This document shows, piece by piece, positions 32,101-44,744 of a stretch of DNA of 64,000 nucleotides (positions within the stretch are counted from its first letter, which is position 1; each line of letters begins with the position of its first letter). The stretch comes from Thunnus maccoyii (taxonomy: Eukaryota > Chordata > Actinopteri > Scombriformes > Scombridae), in assembly GCF_910596095.1 (NCBI RefSeq), contig NC_056535.1:8039501-8103500 (forward strand), in the 5' to 3' direction. The notes under the pieces were generated by a model that made no database searches, was not told where the DNA came from, and saw only the letters and a list, made by a program, of their open reading frames with translations. A program made the position numbers and the translations under genes.

Positions 32101-33817
32101 CCCACATTAGCTTTCCTGTTAAGTCTCCTGCTTTTCAAGCTTACGAACATGAACACATATCTTGTCCTGCAACTTAGCTCATTGGAGGAGCCACCAAACA
32201 AACACTCCCTGGGGAAACCACACTGCTCACATCAGTTAGAAGACTGGGTGGCTAATTAGCTTCTTAGCTACAACACATTAAACAGCATGTCAACATACCT
32301 GCAAATGTCACTTTGGTCCCGTTAGATGCTGTTAGATGTTTGTTCATTGCTCTTCAAAATCCCTATTGCACTCAGTTGTTCAAATACAAAGTTGAGTAAA
32401 TAGTTGTGTAAAGAACAAAAAAAATCTAACCCTGACTAGCAAATAGGGTACACTTAACTTTATCAAACTAGCATAAGCTAGGGGTAAAGCAAGCTCAAGC
32501 AAAGTTGACATTGTACTTGCAACCTATAAGTGCTGCAGGTCCATAATATATATTCAACTCGGTGGTAGTTATGTAAGTAAGGACGAGGGAGAACCAGAAT
32601 TCATCTTTACACATTTGACACATTGAGCATTCACCAGCAGGTAAAATTTTGTGTTCTGGGCCAGCAGAACTGTTGTCAACCAGATTTCAATTGGCCTAAA
32701 AACAATAGCCGACCTTTCTCACAGGAGACATTTGGACAATTCACAGTGGTAAAAAGCACAGATGTAAATAAAATGAATGAATTTTACTGGTTTGGTTTTA
32801 TAAAAAAAACATTAGATTGTTTGACATGTATTTACTATTTTAAATACCAGTATTTGTTGTATTTTGCGACATTTGGTCCCGAAGGGCATTTAGTGGGGGA
32901 GATCAAAGACAACTTTTGTGGTGAGATTAAAATTAAATGAAATAATGAAATGAAATAAAAGCGTCAATATAAGCAAACTAACTGCAGCAGTGATTTGTAG
33001 CCTTATACTTTTGATAGAGAAATAAAACATACTTGTCACAGTTATGCAGAACATTAAAAAGGTGAGCAAGATCCCATTTTAAATGTTCTGACTGTTGGTT
33101 GAAAGTTTCACTGGATTGAAAGTGAAGAGTATAGACTTTAGGCAATTACTCCAAAACATCATCAAAGGATAAGGCAGGTGATTTTCTATATCTTTCTTAT
33201 TGTCAACAAATCTCATTTACAGAGCCAAGCCAACAATGAACTGATCCTACTTACAAGTGTTGTGTGTATATCCAAATCCTGATATATTGTATTCCTCTGT
33301 GCCATACACATTCGTTGTGCTACAGTTTTATCAAAGAACTTCAGTACAGTCTTGAGGTTGTGATATATAGCACAACAAGGTAACAAAGCACTGTAAACAG
33401 GCATGCGCAGTGGCGTCTGAATTGCTCTCCTGAGACTGAAAGTGTTATTGCTATTATTAGTCTTTGGAGCTGTTTCTAAATAATCTACCATAACCGTAGT
33501 ATTCGGGGCGAAGGTACATGTCACCAAGTGCAACTGTGCGGCCCACTGAGGTGTTTTTAAGTGAGGTCTATGGCACAGACCTTGCCGTAGACCTCAGAGT
33601 TTGGCACAATACTTGTAAAAGTAGAAAATCAGTTCACTGTTTACTTATTGCAGAGTCTGCTATCACTGACAACTTAATGGTCTCCCTCATTAAGTTTTCT
33701 GTTAATATTGTTCACCTGGCCTCGTTATGTGCCTGCTCAGCTGCCTCTCATCAGATGTTAGTCTCTCCAGAAGAAGGTTGCCTCTGCGGTCTGTATTAAA
33801 TGCCCAATACAGTAGAG

Positions 33818-33861
33818 TAGCCCACCAATGGGTTAGGTAACCCTAACCCATTGGTGGGCTA
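33818..33861. repeat. Perfect 18-bp inverted repeat
   Basis: Arms 33818-33835 (tagcccaccaatgggtta) and 33844-33861 (its exact reverse complement) flank an 8-nt spacer, ggtaaccc. The right arm is followed by a second ggtaacc word. This could form a stable hairpin, or be the fused ends of a small palindromic repeat. Confidence 0.9.
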
Positions 33862-34854
33862 GGTAACCTAACTCATCTGAAACTTTTTGTCTTGAATTTT
33901 CATGGTCCCTGTCCCTGGGGCAGGTGTATACACAATGTTCAGTATGTGCACAAAAGCCATGCATGCAAGGTGCATACCATATACTAGGGACCTTTATTGT
34001 CTGTACTCCCAAAAAAATTATCTGTAAAAAAAACAACGAAAAAACATGCATGCACCATTTCCCACACATAAACTGGTATTTTAAAAACAGAGCGTATGGG
34101 GAGATTGTGCTCATTTTCACTTCAAACTAGGTGCACACAATCTAAGTGTGAAATGGTCAAATGGAAATGAGAAAAAAGGTAAGAGATTGAATCTAATTTT
34201 CACAATTAATGTTTTGGTTTGCTAGCCAATTTCACTGAGCTTGCTTGATGTTTTTTCTGTCTGCACACCTGTTTATAATCTGCTAATCATAGGCTCAGGT
34301 AAACTTAGTTGTTTAGATGTCTATTCGATGTTGTGCATTGGGTCCTAGGTCAGTACATCATTGTTACAACCATGTGTTAAAATGACTTAGATGTTTGAGA
34401 GTAAATCATAACTTGCTACTCTCATGCAAATATCGTTTTGTAAAACTAGCTGTAAGTTATTTTAAAAGAGTCTTCATCTGGATCACACTACAGTGAGAGG
34501 GGTTTGAGGCATTGAGGATCTTTTGGCTACTACCTTCTGCTTTCTCATTCAATTCAAGGTTGTTCAAAACAGATATGACTTGCATTGCCTGGTTAAGAGC
34601 CTCAAGAGGCAACTTTACATGATTGAAATATCATGTAATCATAGGTGAAGCAATTCTAACAAGTCCTCCAAATTAAACGACCGCATAGTTCGTTTGACCT
34701 TTCACTTCAGAACAACCCATAGGAGCTTTTTCTAATATGCCGCCTCTATCAGCAGTAATCGGCAGGACAACATAATTTGCCTGTGCTTTTCAAAATCGTT
34801 ACAAATCACTGTTAAAAAACAATGATGTTTTATGGTGTGACAACGCTGTGGTTA

Positions 34855-35345
34855 CGGTCTGTGTGTGATTAGGTTTAGGCACAAAATCACTTGGTTAGGG
34901 TTAGGCAAAGAATATGGTTTGGGTTAAAATGATCACTTGAAATGTGGCATAGGTTAAAGTCATTACTTCCTTTAAGTTAGGCAACCTTCGTCGTCATGGC
35001 AACAGTAAACGCCACAACAATCGTATTTACGGTTTTTAAAAAACTGTCCTGATGGTTGGAAACGTGACACTCGCGGTTGGAAGCGAGAAGCGAATGGCGG
35101 TATTCTGCAGAAAAGTCCACTAAGTCCACTTTTTGCAAGTTAGGTTCTAACCTGCCACCCAACCCACCACCTCTGAATATGGAAATTTGTCACCTTATAT
35201 AGACATCATCAGAAATACACCACTTCCCCAGGTCATAGTTACTACGGCTGCTAGATGGCATCTGTCACTCAAACGTAACTATAGGTCATTTTTGGCGACT
35301 GACATTATCACCTATAGCGTCGTTTTTCTTGGGAGGACAGGCTCA
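34855..35345. repeat. Probable dispersed fish repeat
   Basis: The stretch contains gattaggtttaggcacaaaa, cttggttagggttaggcaaa and ggtttgggttaaaatgatca in order, a wording I recognise as recurring in percomorph intergenic DNA. No coding capacity and no clean terminal repeats were found. The boundaries are estimates. Confidence 0.4.
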
Positions 35346-36169
35346 GCAATTCGCTTACAGCTCAGTGATATATAGAAGTGATATTATATGTCTCTAAGAA
35401 ACAGTAAAATATATTGAAATTTAAGCTACATTTGATGTTATCTCTGTTTATCTTCGTTAAAGTACTGTAGAGTAGCAGTTGTCACAACAGTTTATCCCCT
35501 CTAAGTGTTGACCTTTAAACTGACCCGGTGAAATGCAGGTGAGGATTTCTGGTGTCCCCAACCCACCAGAGCATATTATGCGGACAACTCAGGTTCTTCC
35601 ACAAAACAGATTAACACAGAGTAATTACCTCTGACATGCTCACGCCATAACATTTTAATCTCTCCGGAATGACAGTTCACTTCAGGAGAACACAGAGGTT
35701 ATCCAAAGCTGCTATGGTGGTTTATTTTAATCTGTTGATTCTGTGTTTTTCTCAAATCCACTTCATGAGCAGGTAGCCAGCTTGCAGATTTGACAAGAGC
35801 TACACGTGGGACAAGGACTTTACATCAAGAAGAGGAAGGATCCTGAAACTGAAGAGATCTGTAAACTTTTCTTCCATTTTCCACTATTTCCAAATATGTC
35901 TGTAAGCATATTAATATTAAACTTTGCCGAACTTCCTCTATAGTTATATATTATATTGCTTTAAATAGCTTAACTGCTCCTTTTGATTAAAAACTAAACA
36001 AGAAGTCAAACATGTTAAGTTAACTAATATCTTTGGGAAGAGTATTTTGCTTTCAGTATGTTAATGTAAATTTACACATCATGCAAGAGGTGGGGTTAAT
36101 AGTAGATATTGTTGTTTTTCTAAGCCCTTGTGATTCCTATTTCCATGTGCTCCATATGCATGTCTTATT

Positions 36170-39010
36170 TATATGATGTTTCAGCCATCGGGCCTTCCTC
36201 AAGATCAACAATAATAGTAGGAAACAGGCACTGGCATGTTATGTAGGCCACACCCTTGTAACACAACTGATGGTTATAGACAATCCTGTTCCATCATTAG
36301 GGGGAGAAAAATAATCTAGAGGCCTTCAATGAATCAAAACTCTTAACAGACAGTGACAGGAACTACAGCCAATCAAATCCCTTTAAACAAAGTGACAAGA
36401 ACCATTTTGTCTCATACCACATATAGAGATTTAAATGTTACATTACAATTCTTTGGTTAAGTACTGTATATTCAAAATGTTAAAAAATACATTTATTTTA
36501 AATCAATTTCCAATAGATATACAGAAAAAGTTAAACCTGAGCTCTAGATGAACATCATAAACAACTTAATCTAAATATCCAATGAGTAGAGGTACATTAC
36601 AGAAAACCCTTCAAGTCATAATCTATATTCAATCCATGAGGTGACAGGGAACAGTGGATCCAATACACAGATCCAATACACAGAACAGTGGATCTCAAAC
36701 AGTGGATCCAATAGTGTGCCCTCCTCAAAAATAAAACATTCACCTTACCTCCTCTTGGGGGGGAGGGATACCTTCTCAATACCAATATATTTTAGAGGAG
36801 AAATAGGATGATTAATGATGATTAGTTCTGTTTTTGCATCTAATATTGCTTCTGTGCTCAGCAATGCAAGTTTTTAGTGCTCTATTCGTCTTTCCAACAT
36901 ATGACTTACCCCAAGGGCAAGTGATAAGATAAATGACTGACTTAATGTGATATGAAATAAATCCTTTTACAGGGATCTCTTTACCTGTGTGAGGATGTTT
37001 AAAACTGTTACGACGGTAAGTATACTTACACTGACTACAACAACACAGTGGCGCTTGCCCTCACGGATAGGTGCTAAAGTAGCTTGGGCTGGTATTGATT
37101 GAGGATGAGCTAAATATGTGTGTACCAGGTGGTCTCTCGGGTTTTTACCTCTTTTACATACCATGAAAGGTTGTTCTTTGAATATACCATTGAGTTGAGA
37201 CTCAGATTCAAGTGTATGCAAATGTTTTGTTATTATTCCTTTTATCTGTTCTGTACACTTAGAATATTCTGTAGTAAACATTATATGGTCATTTGATTTC
37301 ACTGTAGGTTTATTTTTTAAGAGATCAGACCTAGATCTGTCTTTTACTTTAGTGGCAGCATCATTTAGGACAGATTTATTGTATCCTCTTTGTTGAAAGT
37401 TGTTTTTCATTCATTCCTGTCAATATCATCAGTTTTCTGGCAAAATCTGTAAAACTGACTAAAAGGGAGCCTATTTTTTAATGGTAAGGGATGATCAGAG
37501 TCTGCCCTTAGTAAAGTATTTCTAGCTGTAGGTTTTCCAAACAGATCTGTACACAAGTAATTTTTCTTTGTAATGATCCATAAATCTAAAAAAAACTGAT
37601 GCATTTGTAGTAATAATCTATAGTAAATGACAGAAATTCAGAACATGAGTTGAGATAAGTAGAAAATGACACTTGCTGGGTCTTGGACTCTTTGAACAAA
37701 CAAAACATATCATCCAAATACCTCTTCCATAAAAATATATTCTCCTTGAAGCCATGATTAGAGTGAATAAACATCTCTTCAAACAAGCCCATATACAAGT
37801 TGGAAAATGAGGGTGAGAAGGAACTACCCATAGGTAGGGGTACCTTTGGGTAGTTCCTTCTCACCCTCATTTTCCAACTTATATATGGGCTTGTTTCTGA
37901 ATATAAAAGGTATCTTGGAACATCCAACAGTTGTGTATTGAAATCAACTTGCCAACTCCAAAAGACTTTGAGGGTTCTTTTAGGGACTTCTGATAGAATT
38001 GTGTTTTGAAAGAAAGTATTCCAGGGGCTCAATACCTCCATCATGCAATATGGATGTACAGATAGCATTCTCACCAAGGTCACTACAGTAAAAAAAAAGT
38101 TCCTCCTCATCTAAGAGAGCGTCAGTGGATTCTATAATGCTTACTATGTGTCCTGTGTCCTTTGTAAAGGAAGCAAGGTTCTCAGCTAATGGTTTGATAA
38201 AATAATCTACAAAGGTAGACAAACTAGAGGTGAGAGAGCCAATACTGGCAACAATGGGTCAGCCTGGAGGATGTTCAAGACTTTTATGTATTTCTGGTAA
38301 TGTATAAAAAGTAGGAATGATAGAGTGTTCAACTTTTAGAAAGTCATATTCTTTTCTAGAGATTTCACCATTCTGCAATAGATTATCAGGGGCTTCATGA
38401 ACAATATTTTTAAAAGACTGAGTTGGTTCCCCTGGAAGTTCATTGTAAAAAATCTCATCAGAAAGTTGTCTTAGACATTCATTAACATAGTCAACTTTAT
38501 TCATGACCACAGTAGCATGCCTTTTGTCTGCTTGTTTAATGATAGTTGATTCATCTGAATCCAAGTCCTTAAAGGCAGCCATCTCTTCTCTGGTTAGATT
38601 TTTTTAAGATATATGACTCTATTTATTTTTTTAAAGTCAACCTCTTGTTCCACTAGTCTACAATATGTCTCAATAGAGGTACTATGGTTAGAAGGAGGTA
38701 CAAACACACTTTTGCCTCTAAACATGTAGGCTACTCTTGTTTCCATTAGGTAATGTAGAACTTGGTGGTTTTCTAGTTGCTCTGAGATGGATCCATTTTG
38801 TTTGAAAAATTCCTTTAGACATATGTTTCCGCAAAACTTGAGCAGGTCTACTTTAACATCAAAGTCTTTGACATGGTTAGTAGGCACAAAAGAGAGTCCT
38901 TTGTTTAATACCAGTATTTTCTGGTACCAATATTTTTTAACAGTTGTACAGTACAGTTCAGCACACATGGCAATGCTGCTGCTGTAAAGGAGGCTCATTA
39001 TGAAGTATGG
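36170..39010 (-). mobile_element. Decayed Penelope-like retroelement
   Basis: On the minus strand, broken frames give a Penelope-like reverse transcriptase followed by a GIY-YIG endonuclease. From 5' to 3': IIKQADKRHATVVMNKVDY (near 38540), LPEIHKS (near 38290), FVDYFIKPLAENLASFTKD (near 38200), PMGSSFSPSFSNLYMG and the catalytic YLDD (37830-37710), and near 36950-36880 VIYLITCPWGKSYVGKT, the GIY-YIG core. The end of the protein (SLPPKRR, YWIHCL, SLSPHGLN) runs to 36597 and an untranslated tail follows to about 36170. Frameshifts, a small tandem duplication at 36655-36715 and an inverted duplication at 37783-37894 make it non-functional. It fills part of the LWS-SWS2 interval. Confidence 0.75.
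37783..37894. repeat. 48-bp inverted duplication inside the Penelope-like element
   Basis: Arms 37783-37830 and 37847-37894 are reverse complements with one mismatch (ataca/atata), separated by 16 bp. The left arm is genuine reverse transcriptase sequence (encoding FSPSFSNLYMGL on the minus strand). The right arm is an inverted copy that replaces the residues normally preceding PMGSS. The reading frame happens to stay open across it. Confidence 0.9.
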
Positions 39011-40844
39011 CGCCATCTGTTGGCCGAATGCTGGACACGTCTACATCTTCTAACCTTTACATACTGTTCAGGGTCAAATCTGACCCAATTTTACATTTGA
39101 GAGCAGTAAAAATACCCTAAACACTTTTTTCTTTAAGCCTGAAATTGTATGACTTCTCCTAATGTGACCCAGGATATACAAAATAGGAAATATTTCAACT
39201 TTTTAAAAAAACATTTTTGTGCAGCTGATACACATTTTTGTAATGTATGACCCATATTTATTCCAAAAAAATTACTAATACTAGGACCATTATATAGTGT
39301 GATTGTAATGGTTGTTTTTTTTCTCCATAAACAAAAAGCATAAAAACTAAAGAATAAGCTGCTTCTGCTTTCTCAAAGCTTCATTAAGGATTAATCACAC
39401 ATTTATCTGTGACTGATAAGGTATTTATGAAGGATTTGTGGTTCAGAAATTTGGTATAGAGGCTAATTATGAGGGTGAAGGGTCAGAATATGAACAGTAT
39501 GTGAGGGTTAATTGACAGTGACATCTGTTATTTTGTATACATTTGAAAGTTATGTTTGATAATTCAGAAGATTTATTTCAGACATGAAAGAATGGAAGAA
39601 CTGCTGGACAATGGAAGCTGTGTCAGATGGAGAAAATTTGAGTTGGACACCACTCTCCTTGTTTATTTATCCTTTAATTAACCACCTAATATTTAAGACA
39701 AATTAAGAAGTAGCCTAGATTTGGACCTGCTACAAGTTCCTACTACAAGTGTTTGCGTGATGCAGCAGAGCCAACAGTGTGTAAATGTTCTAATCAATTA
39801 CCGACTGGCAGTCTTCCAAAAACCTGGTGGTAGTAGCTTTTTCAAATTTCTTAGTGTCAGTACAGTGCCAGTCAAATGTTTGGACACACTGTGTACTGTA
39901 TAACAAGTTTTTGTTTGTTTGTTTGTTTGTTTGTTTTGTATGGGTCTTTTTTGGAGTGTTCTGTTGTGCTCTTGTTGTATACTCTGAAACTGCCATTCTG
40001 TTATTTGTTATAACTGATGTTCTGAAACATATCAAGTTTCAGAATATCCACCCTGAGCTGAAAGAAAATGCTGCTGTTTGGGGTCTTTATTGAGCACTAT
40101 TTAAAAAATGGGGAGTCTAAATGAAGCAGAAATGTGGCTTGGGTCAGTTTGCCAAAAGGGTGTAAGGACCATTTTCTTTCAGTAACTGCCATATTAGTTA
40201 GAGCATGATAGAGCTGAGTGTGTCTCCAGTCTATAACTTTGGCAAGCTTGCAATGTGTCACAAAGACTTTCACTGATCACATAAAGTAACACACTGAATG
40301 TGAGACATTAAATATTTTGTTTATCTGGAAAACACCAACTGCACTGTATGTACTTTACTTTTCCTAAATATATCCCATTAATCTCTACTATCTGATGGGT
40401 GTTGCAGTTTTCATATTGTGAGTAATCATTTCTCAAACTTGTTGGTCACCTGTTAATTTATTCTCTATTAGACAGCAGTTTTTATATACATACATGAAAC
40501 CTCATACAACAAATGCAGCACATCTTTTAAAAGTCATTCACAAAGATGTTTACGGCATTAGAAGTATTTGCTTTCAAATATTTACTCAGTATGGGTTTCT
40601 TGACCTCAGTCCTTAAATATCCGTCTTAACATGTCATTTTTCCTCTCGCTTCAACAGCACACATCTTCAAAAGCAATATTTTCGGACTGAACACCTTTAT
40701 TTTTTTACTGTATTTTTTTTTTTTTTACATTTTTCTTTGCATATAACTTTTCATCTGCACTTGTAAGAATAATATCAGTAAATTTGTGAAATTATTTGTC
40801 CATTCGATGCTATTTACAATTTTCCAGTCATAACCGCAAATGAT
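39011..40844. other. Intergenic DNA downstream of SWS2 (40.8 kb copy)
   Basis: No gene is supported. It includes a (TTTG)n run at about 39908-39937. Just before this, gtgccagtcaaatgtttgga resembles the terminal repeat of a Tc1-like element, but no matching opposite end was found. The right end is the 3' UTR of the adjacent minus-strand SWS2 gene. Confidence 0.4.
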
Positions 40845-43681
40845 CTAAGCAGGTCCAACTTTGGAGACTTCAGTCACTGATTGACTTGTTGATGACTCCT
40901 CATCATCTCCTCCACTCATCCCCAGCATCTTCCGTATACATGAGCGGAACTGAAAGGGAGAAACAACATGAGCACATTTGTTTGCTGTACTTTCTGCATG
41001 TAATTTAATAGCAGCATACATAGTGAAACATGCTGTAACAATATCACTATGACTTTGATTTCTTTGTTGACATAATCCAAAGAATAAAGAATTTAAAATC
41101 TGAGTTTTTAATCAAAGGTGGGTCAAGCCTTTTGTATGCTTTGAAAGTGACCAACAGAGGGCTCTACTGGCCCTGTTACTTTATGTTTGTCAATCAAACA
41201 TTCAGTTCAGCTGAATGAATGCAAAGCTAACCTCATGCCAAGAAATAACAGCTAAATCAGAGTAAACACTTCTGTCTGTGACAATGAACCAACCTGTTTA
41301 TTGAGGAGGATGTAGATGACAGGGTTGTAGACTGTGGAGGCTTTAGAGAGGCAGGAGGGTATGGTCGCCAGTCTCAGGTCAAACGGTTGCCCTCGGTTGT
41401 TGACAACCCAAAGAGCAAAGGAGGCGTAAGGCATCCAGCACACCAGGAAGCCCAGCACCATGACGACCACCATCCTGGTCACCTCCCTCTCTGCTTTCTG
41501 GGTGGAGGCTGACTCAGCCTGGGCCTTCGCTGCCTGTGGAGGGACAGGAGAGGTAGAAAGTCTAGTTTTTTGGGGTTTTTTCAAAAGTACATGCATATAT
41601 AACATTAGATAACCTGAGATATATTGCCTACCGATTTCAGCATGATAAGCAGCTGTGAGTAGCAGAAGACGATGGTAGCGAAAGGGACAGCAAAGCAGAA
41701 GCAGAAGAGGAACATTACATAGGACTCATTGTTAAACTTGTTGTCTGTTGTGTACCAGTCCGGTCCACAGGAGCACTGCATGCCCTCTGGGATATACCTG
41801 GAGAGACAGACAATGAATCAGTATGTGTGTGTACTGTAGGTGCCTGTGCAATCGTTACTCAATTGTGTATAGTCATGTGTCTGCTCTATAATACTGACCT
41901 ACTCCATCCAACCAGAGGAGGAACTGCAGCAAACAAAGCAAAGACCCAAGTCATTGCGCAGCAAGCGATAGCATGGTGAGACTTGAAGGCAAAGTTCCCG
42001 AGTGGCTTGCAGACAACCAGCCACCTTTCAAAAGCAACCACAGCAAGAGACCACAGGCTCACCATACCTAAAACAAGAGAGAAAAGAATTCAACTTAGAC
42101 TGATTAGAGTTCCCCCACTGAGCTGCAACTTATATTATTGTGTTTTTGTAAAACTGGGGTTTAAATATAGCAGCCTGCAGTGCATGCCAATCTTTTTTTC
42201 TTTTGTATTTGTCCCAGATGTATACTTAACCTGTAGTGTCTTTAATGACATAATAAAATTTGCTGGCTTATTTTCAATGAATAAATAAATAGGCTGCACT
42301 GGCATTAAGACAGTTTAAAAGTGTTAAGTGACATTAATATTAATTAATATCATGGAATAAAAAAACATGATAAATGTATTTATCTCAAAGGAAGCATATA
42401 AAAATGAGACTTTTATTTCTGGTGACATCCATAATAAATAATAAAGGATCTGATGCCCATCAGGTTTGGTTTTAGACAAGTTTAGGCAGGAATAGTGTGA
42501 AGTCTTTTACCCAAGGATTTTAGAATAGTCCTCATAAACAGCTGAAGGGTCAACAATTAGACATGAAACAGGCAAAGTTTGCTCATCTTTAAAATTGATA
42601 AAAAATAAAATCTATAATTCAGTTCAGAAACCAACAAGAAAATAACGTTGATAGGATTTATTAGCTAAACCAAAAAGATAAAATTATAACTGCATGGGAC
42701 ATTGGCTGTTTACTAGTTATTTAAGTGGGACAAAGTGTAGTTTCTGTGGAAAAGATTTAAAACCACAATAATATTTATTTAATAGACTATCAAAGTTAAA
42801 ATAACATGAATTTAGCCAGTGGAGAGCTGTTCCTTCCAATACCTTTGATATAAGAAAACTAGCACTTTAACACTCTTATCTAGCGTACAATTAAACAGAC
42901 ATGCTGTTATCCGTAACAGATTTTCTTGTCATGGGAAGACATGAAAGCTATGTGTTGTTTTGAAGCTGTTTTGTCTGAGATTAAAATCTTAACAATGAGG
43001 TTAGGAGACTATGTGCTGTGCGAAAACAGATCCCAGTTTAGAAGAGGAGGTGTTAGGGCAGAGAGAGCCAGAGCACAAGTATTTCATTGTATTTCATTGT
43101 ATTTTTAATAAACATGACAATAAAGTTGAACTTTAACTTAATTGCAGTTTTAATACAACACATCACAGTAAATATAAGCATAAAATTTGTGTGTGTAAAA
43201 AGTTTTACCTCTATCATACCATACAGTAGATTACTACCAATAAGTTAGTATTGCATTTTCTCTTTACTTAATAGAATACATGTTAATCCTGATGCTCCTT
43301 ACCACCAAGAGTTGCTGTAAATCCTTCAATCTTGCATCCCAGTGGTCCAAGAATCATGTATCTGAAGGCAAAGCAGTAGAAGCAGGTGAAGGAGCCCACG
43401 GAGGAGACGAGGAGGTTTGCCACAGCCAAGTTCACCAAGATGTAGTTCAGGTGAGATCGGAGCTTCTTATATTGAACAGTACACGCAATAGTGATGACAT
43501 TGATGCCTGTGCCAGCTACAAAAAGAAAGAACATAAAGGCTGACATGGCATAAAAGATCCCCATGCTACCTAGGTGATCCTGGGGAACCAGGAACGGGCT
43601 GAGGGATGTGATATTGTTGGTGTCCAAAGGGATAGGGATCCAGAAGTCCTCTGGCAACTCCACAGGACGATTCCCTCTCAT
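40845..43681 (-). CDS. sws2a: SWS2 (blue) cone opsin, copy nearest LWS
   Basis: A short-wavelength-sensitive type 2 cone pigment (retinal-binding GPCR). Five exons, 5' to 3': 43681-43303, 42067-41899, 41797-41632, 41533-41294, 40949-40845. The sizes 379/169/166/240/105 match the standard non-LWS opsin layout; 352 residues, intact. Counterion Glu119 (KIEGF), retinal lysine 302 (CLSKAS), NPVIY in helix 7, and a Ser/Thr-rich tail ending [11 protein letters not shown]. Tuning sites in bovine numbering: Cys94, Cys97, Thr116, Met122, Ala269, Ser292. The start is the ATG in [15 protein letters not shown], matching the sister gene's start. Intron 1 is 1.2 kb, against 111 bp in the sister gene, and holds a probable retroelement tail. 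Exon 4 is identical to that of the 48-kb copy. By position next to LWS it is probably the percomorph SWS2A-beta; that subtype is inferred. Confidence 0.95.
43040..43140 (+). repeat. Probable LINE 3' tail in SWS2 intron 1
   Basis: The sequence ttcattgtatttttaataaa followed by catgacaataaagttgaact matches the end commonly seen on fish LINE/RTE insertions (TTTCATTGTA..TGACAATAAAGTTGAA). It lies antisense in the expanded first intron of the 41-43 kb SWS2 gene. Only the tail is recognisable. Confidence 0.45.
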
Positions 43682-43859
43682 TTTTCTGTGTAAGCGTGTG
43701 TGCGTGTGTGTCAAATAAAAATTCAAAAACTTTTCAAAAAGATATTAAAATTATATTACTGTAGACAACAAATTATTTGCATCTAAACTTAAATTATACT
43801 GAGATTTGATGTTTTTAGTGTCTTCTAATGGAGGTACGTCTCTGTCTGATGGGGAGTTA

Positions 43860-43930
43860 AAGCCGCATTTATAGGAACTTTGAATATTACTTAGGCTCAA
43901 CTTAATTGGCTCAAGGAGAGGATTTAAAGC
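43860..43930 (-). promoter_or_regulatory. sws2a: SWS2 (40.8 kb copy) proximal promoter
   Basis: On the minus strand TATAAAT (43873-43867) lies about 190 bp before the ATG. Upstream of it are AGCCAATTAAG (a homeobox-type ATTA core) and AAATCC (CRX-like) near 43925. The spacing matches the TATA box of the sister gene, about 200 bp before its ATG. Confidence 0.5.
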
Positions 43931-44744
43931 TTTGGTTTACACACGGTGAGTAAACAGACTTGTGTATGTGTATGTGCACACACATCATGTACTCCAATAA
44001 CAAGATGCGCTACCTTTGAGCTAATATAGAGATAAGTATCTCAATACCAGAGCTGGCAAGGATGATCTGATTTCCCAAGATAAAGAGCCCTGTGTTTGTG
44101 CACCACATAATCTCATCCTCAGTGATGTTCAGGAGGTCAGTTGCATGCATTTGGCCCTCAGTAATCTGGGTTGTTCTTGTTCACCTCAAGCTTTGCTATG
44201 TCTCTTGGCACAATGCCAACATTTTCAAAGCGCTACCCTGTTTGCTTCAGAGATATTCTGGCCTATTAGAGGAGATCCCCCTTCACTCTAAAATATATTT
44301 TGTTTATTGTTGTTTCAGTTGGATTATTGAGTTCCCTGTGCAAACTTAAACACTAGAAGACATTTTTCACATTAATCTTCTGAAAGTAGAAAGTTTCTCT
44401 GTGCTCACCTTAAGGAGTTGAAGGAGTGTACCTATAAGCATGATTTTGTGAACTAGTTAAACCAGTCATGGTATACAACTTACACAAGTGTGATTTCGAA
44501 TCATGAATTCTCCAGTGCACATATATACTGAGAATGGACTTTTCAATGAAGAAGGAGATGTCTTGTGTCCAGCAGTTGAACATTTAAACTACAGATATTT
44601 GCATTTTCATAGATTCAGGATTTTTCAATGGAGAGGAAGGAGTAGATGTAATTTTAAGATATTTTAACGGGGTAACTGAACATTTTTGTGGAAAAAACAT
44701 AGCAGACATGAATTATTATCCTTAGCAGAGTATTTTTAGATGTC
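43931..44744. other. Intergenic DNA between SWS2 promoter and LINE
   Basis: No gene or clear repeat was recognised. It contains the upstream region of the 40.8-43.7 kb SWS2 gene up to the 3' end of the L2 element. Confidence 0.4.

Larger units (their letters stand above)
29191..36169. other. LWS upstream gene desert
   Basis: Seven kilobases without a supported gene. It holds AT-rich DNA, an exact 18-bp inverted repeat at 33818-33861 and a probable dispersed repeat at about 34855-35345. Opsin control regions commonly lie upstream of LWS, but I could not recognise a specific conserved block by eye. Confidence 0.4.

Noticed and set aside
39866-39897. Sequence resembling a Tc1-like terminal repeat (gtgccagtcaaatgtttgga)
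   Set aside because: No matching inverted end within several kilobases, so a transposon cannot be delimited.
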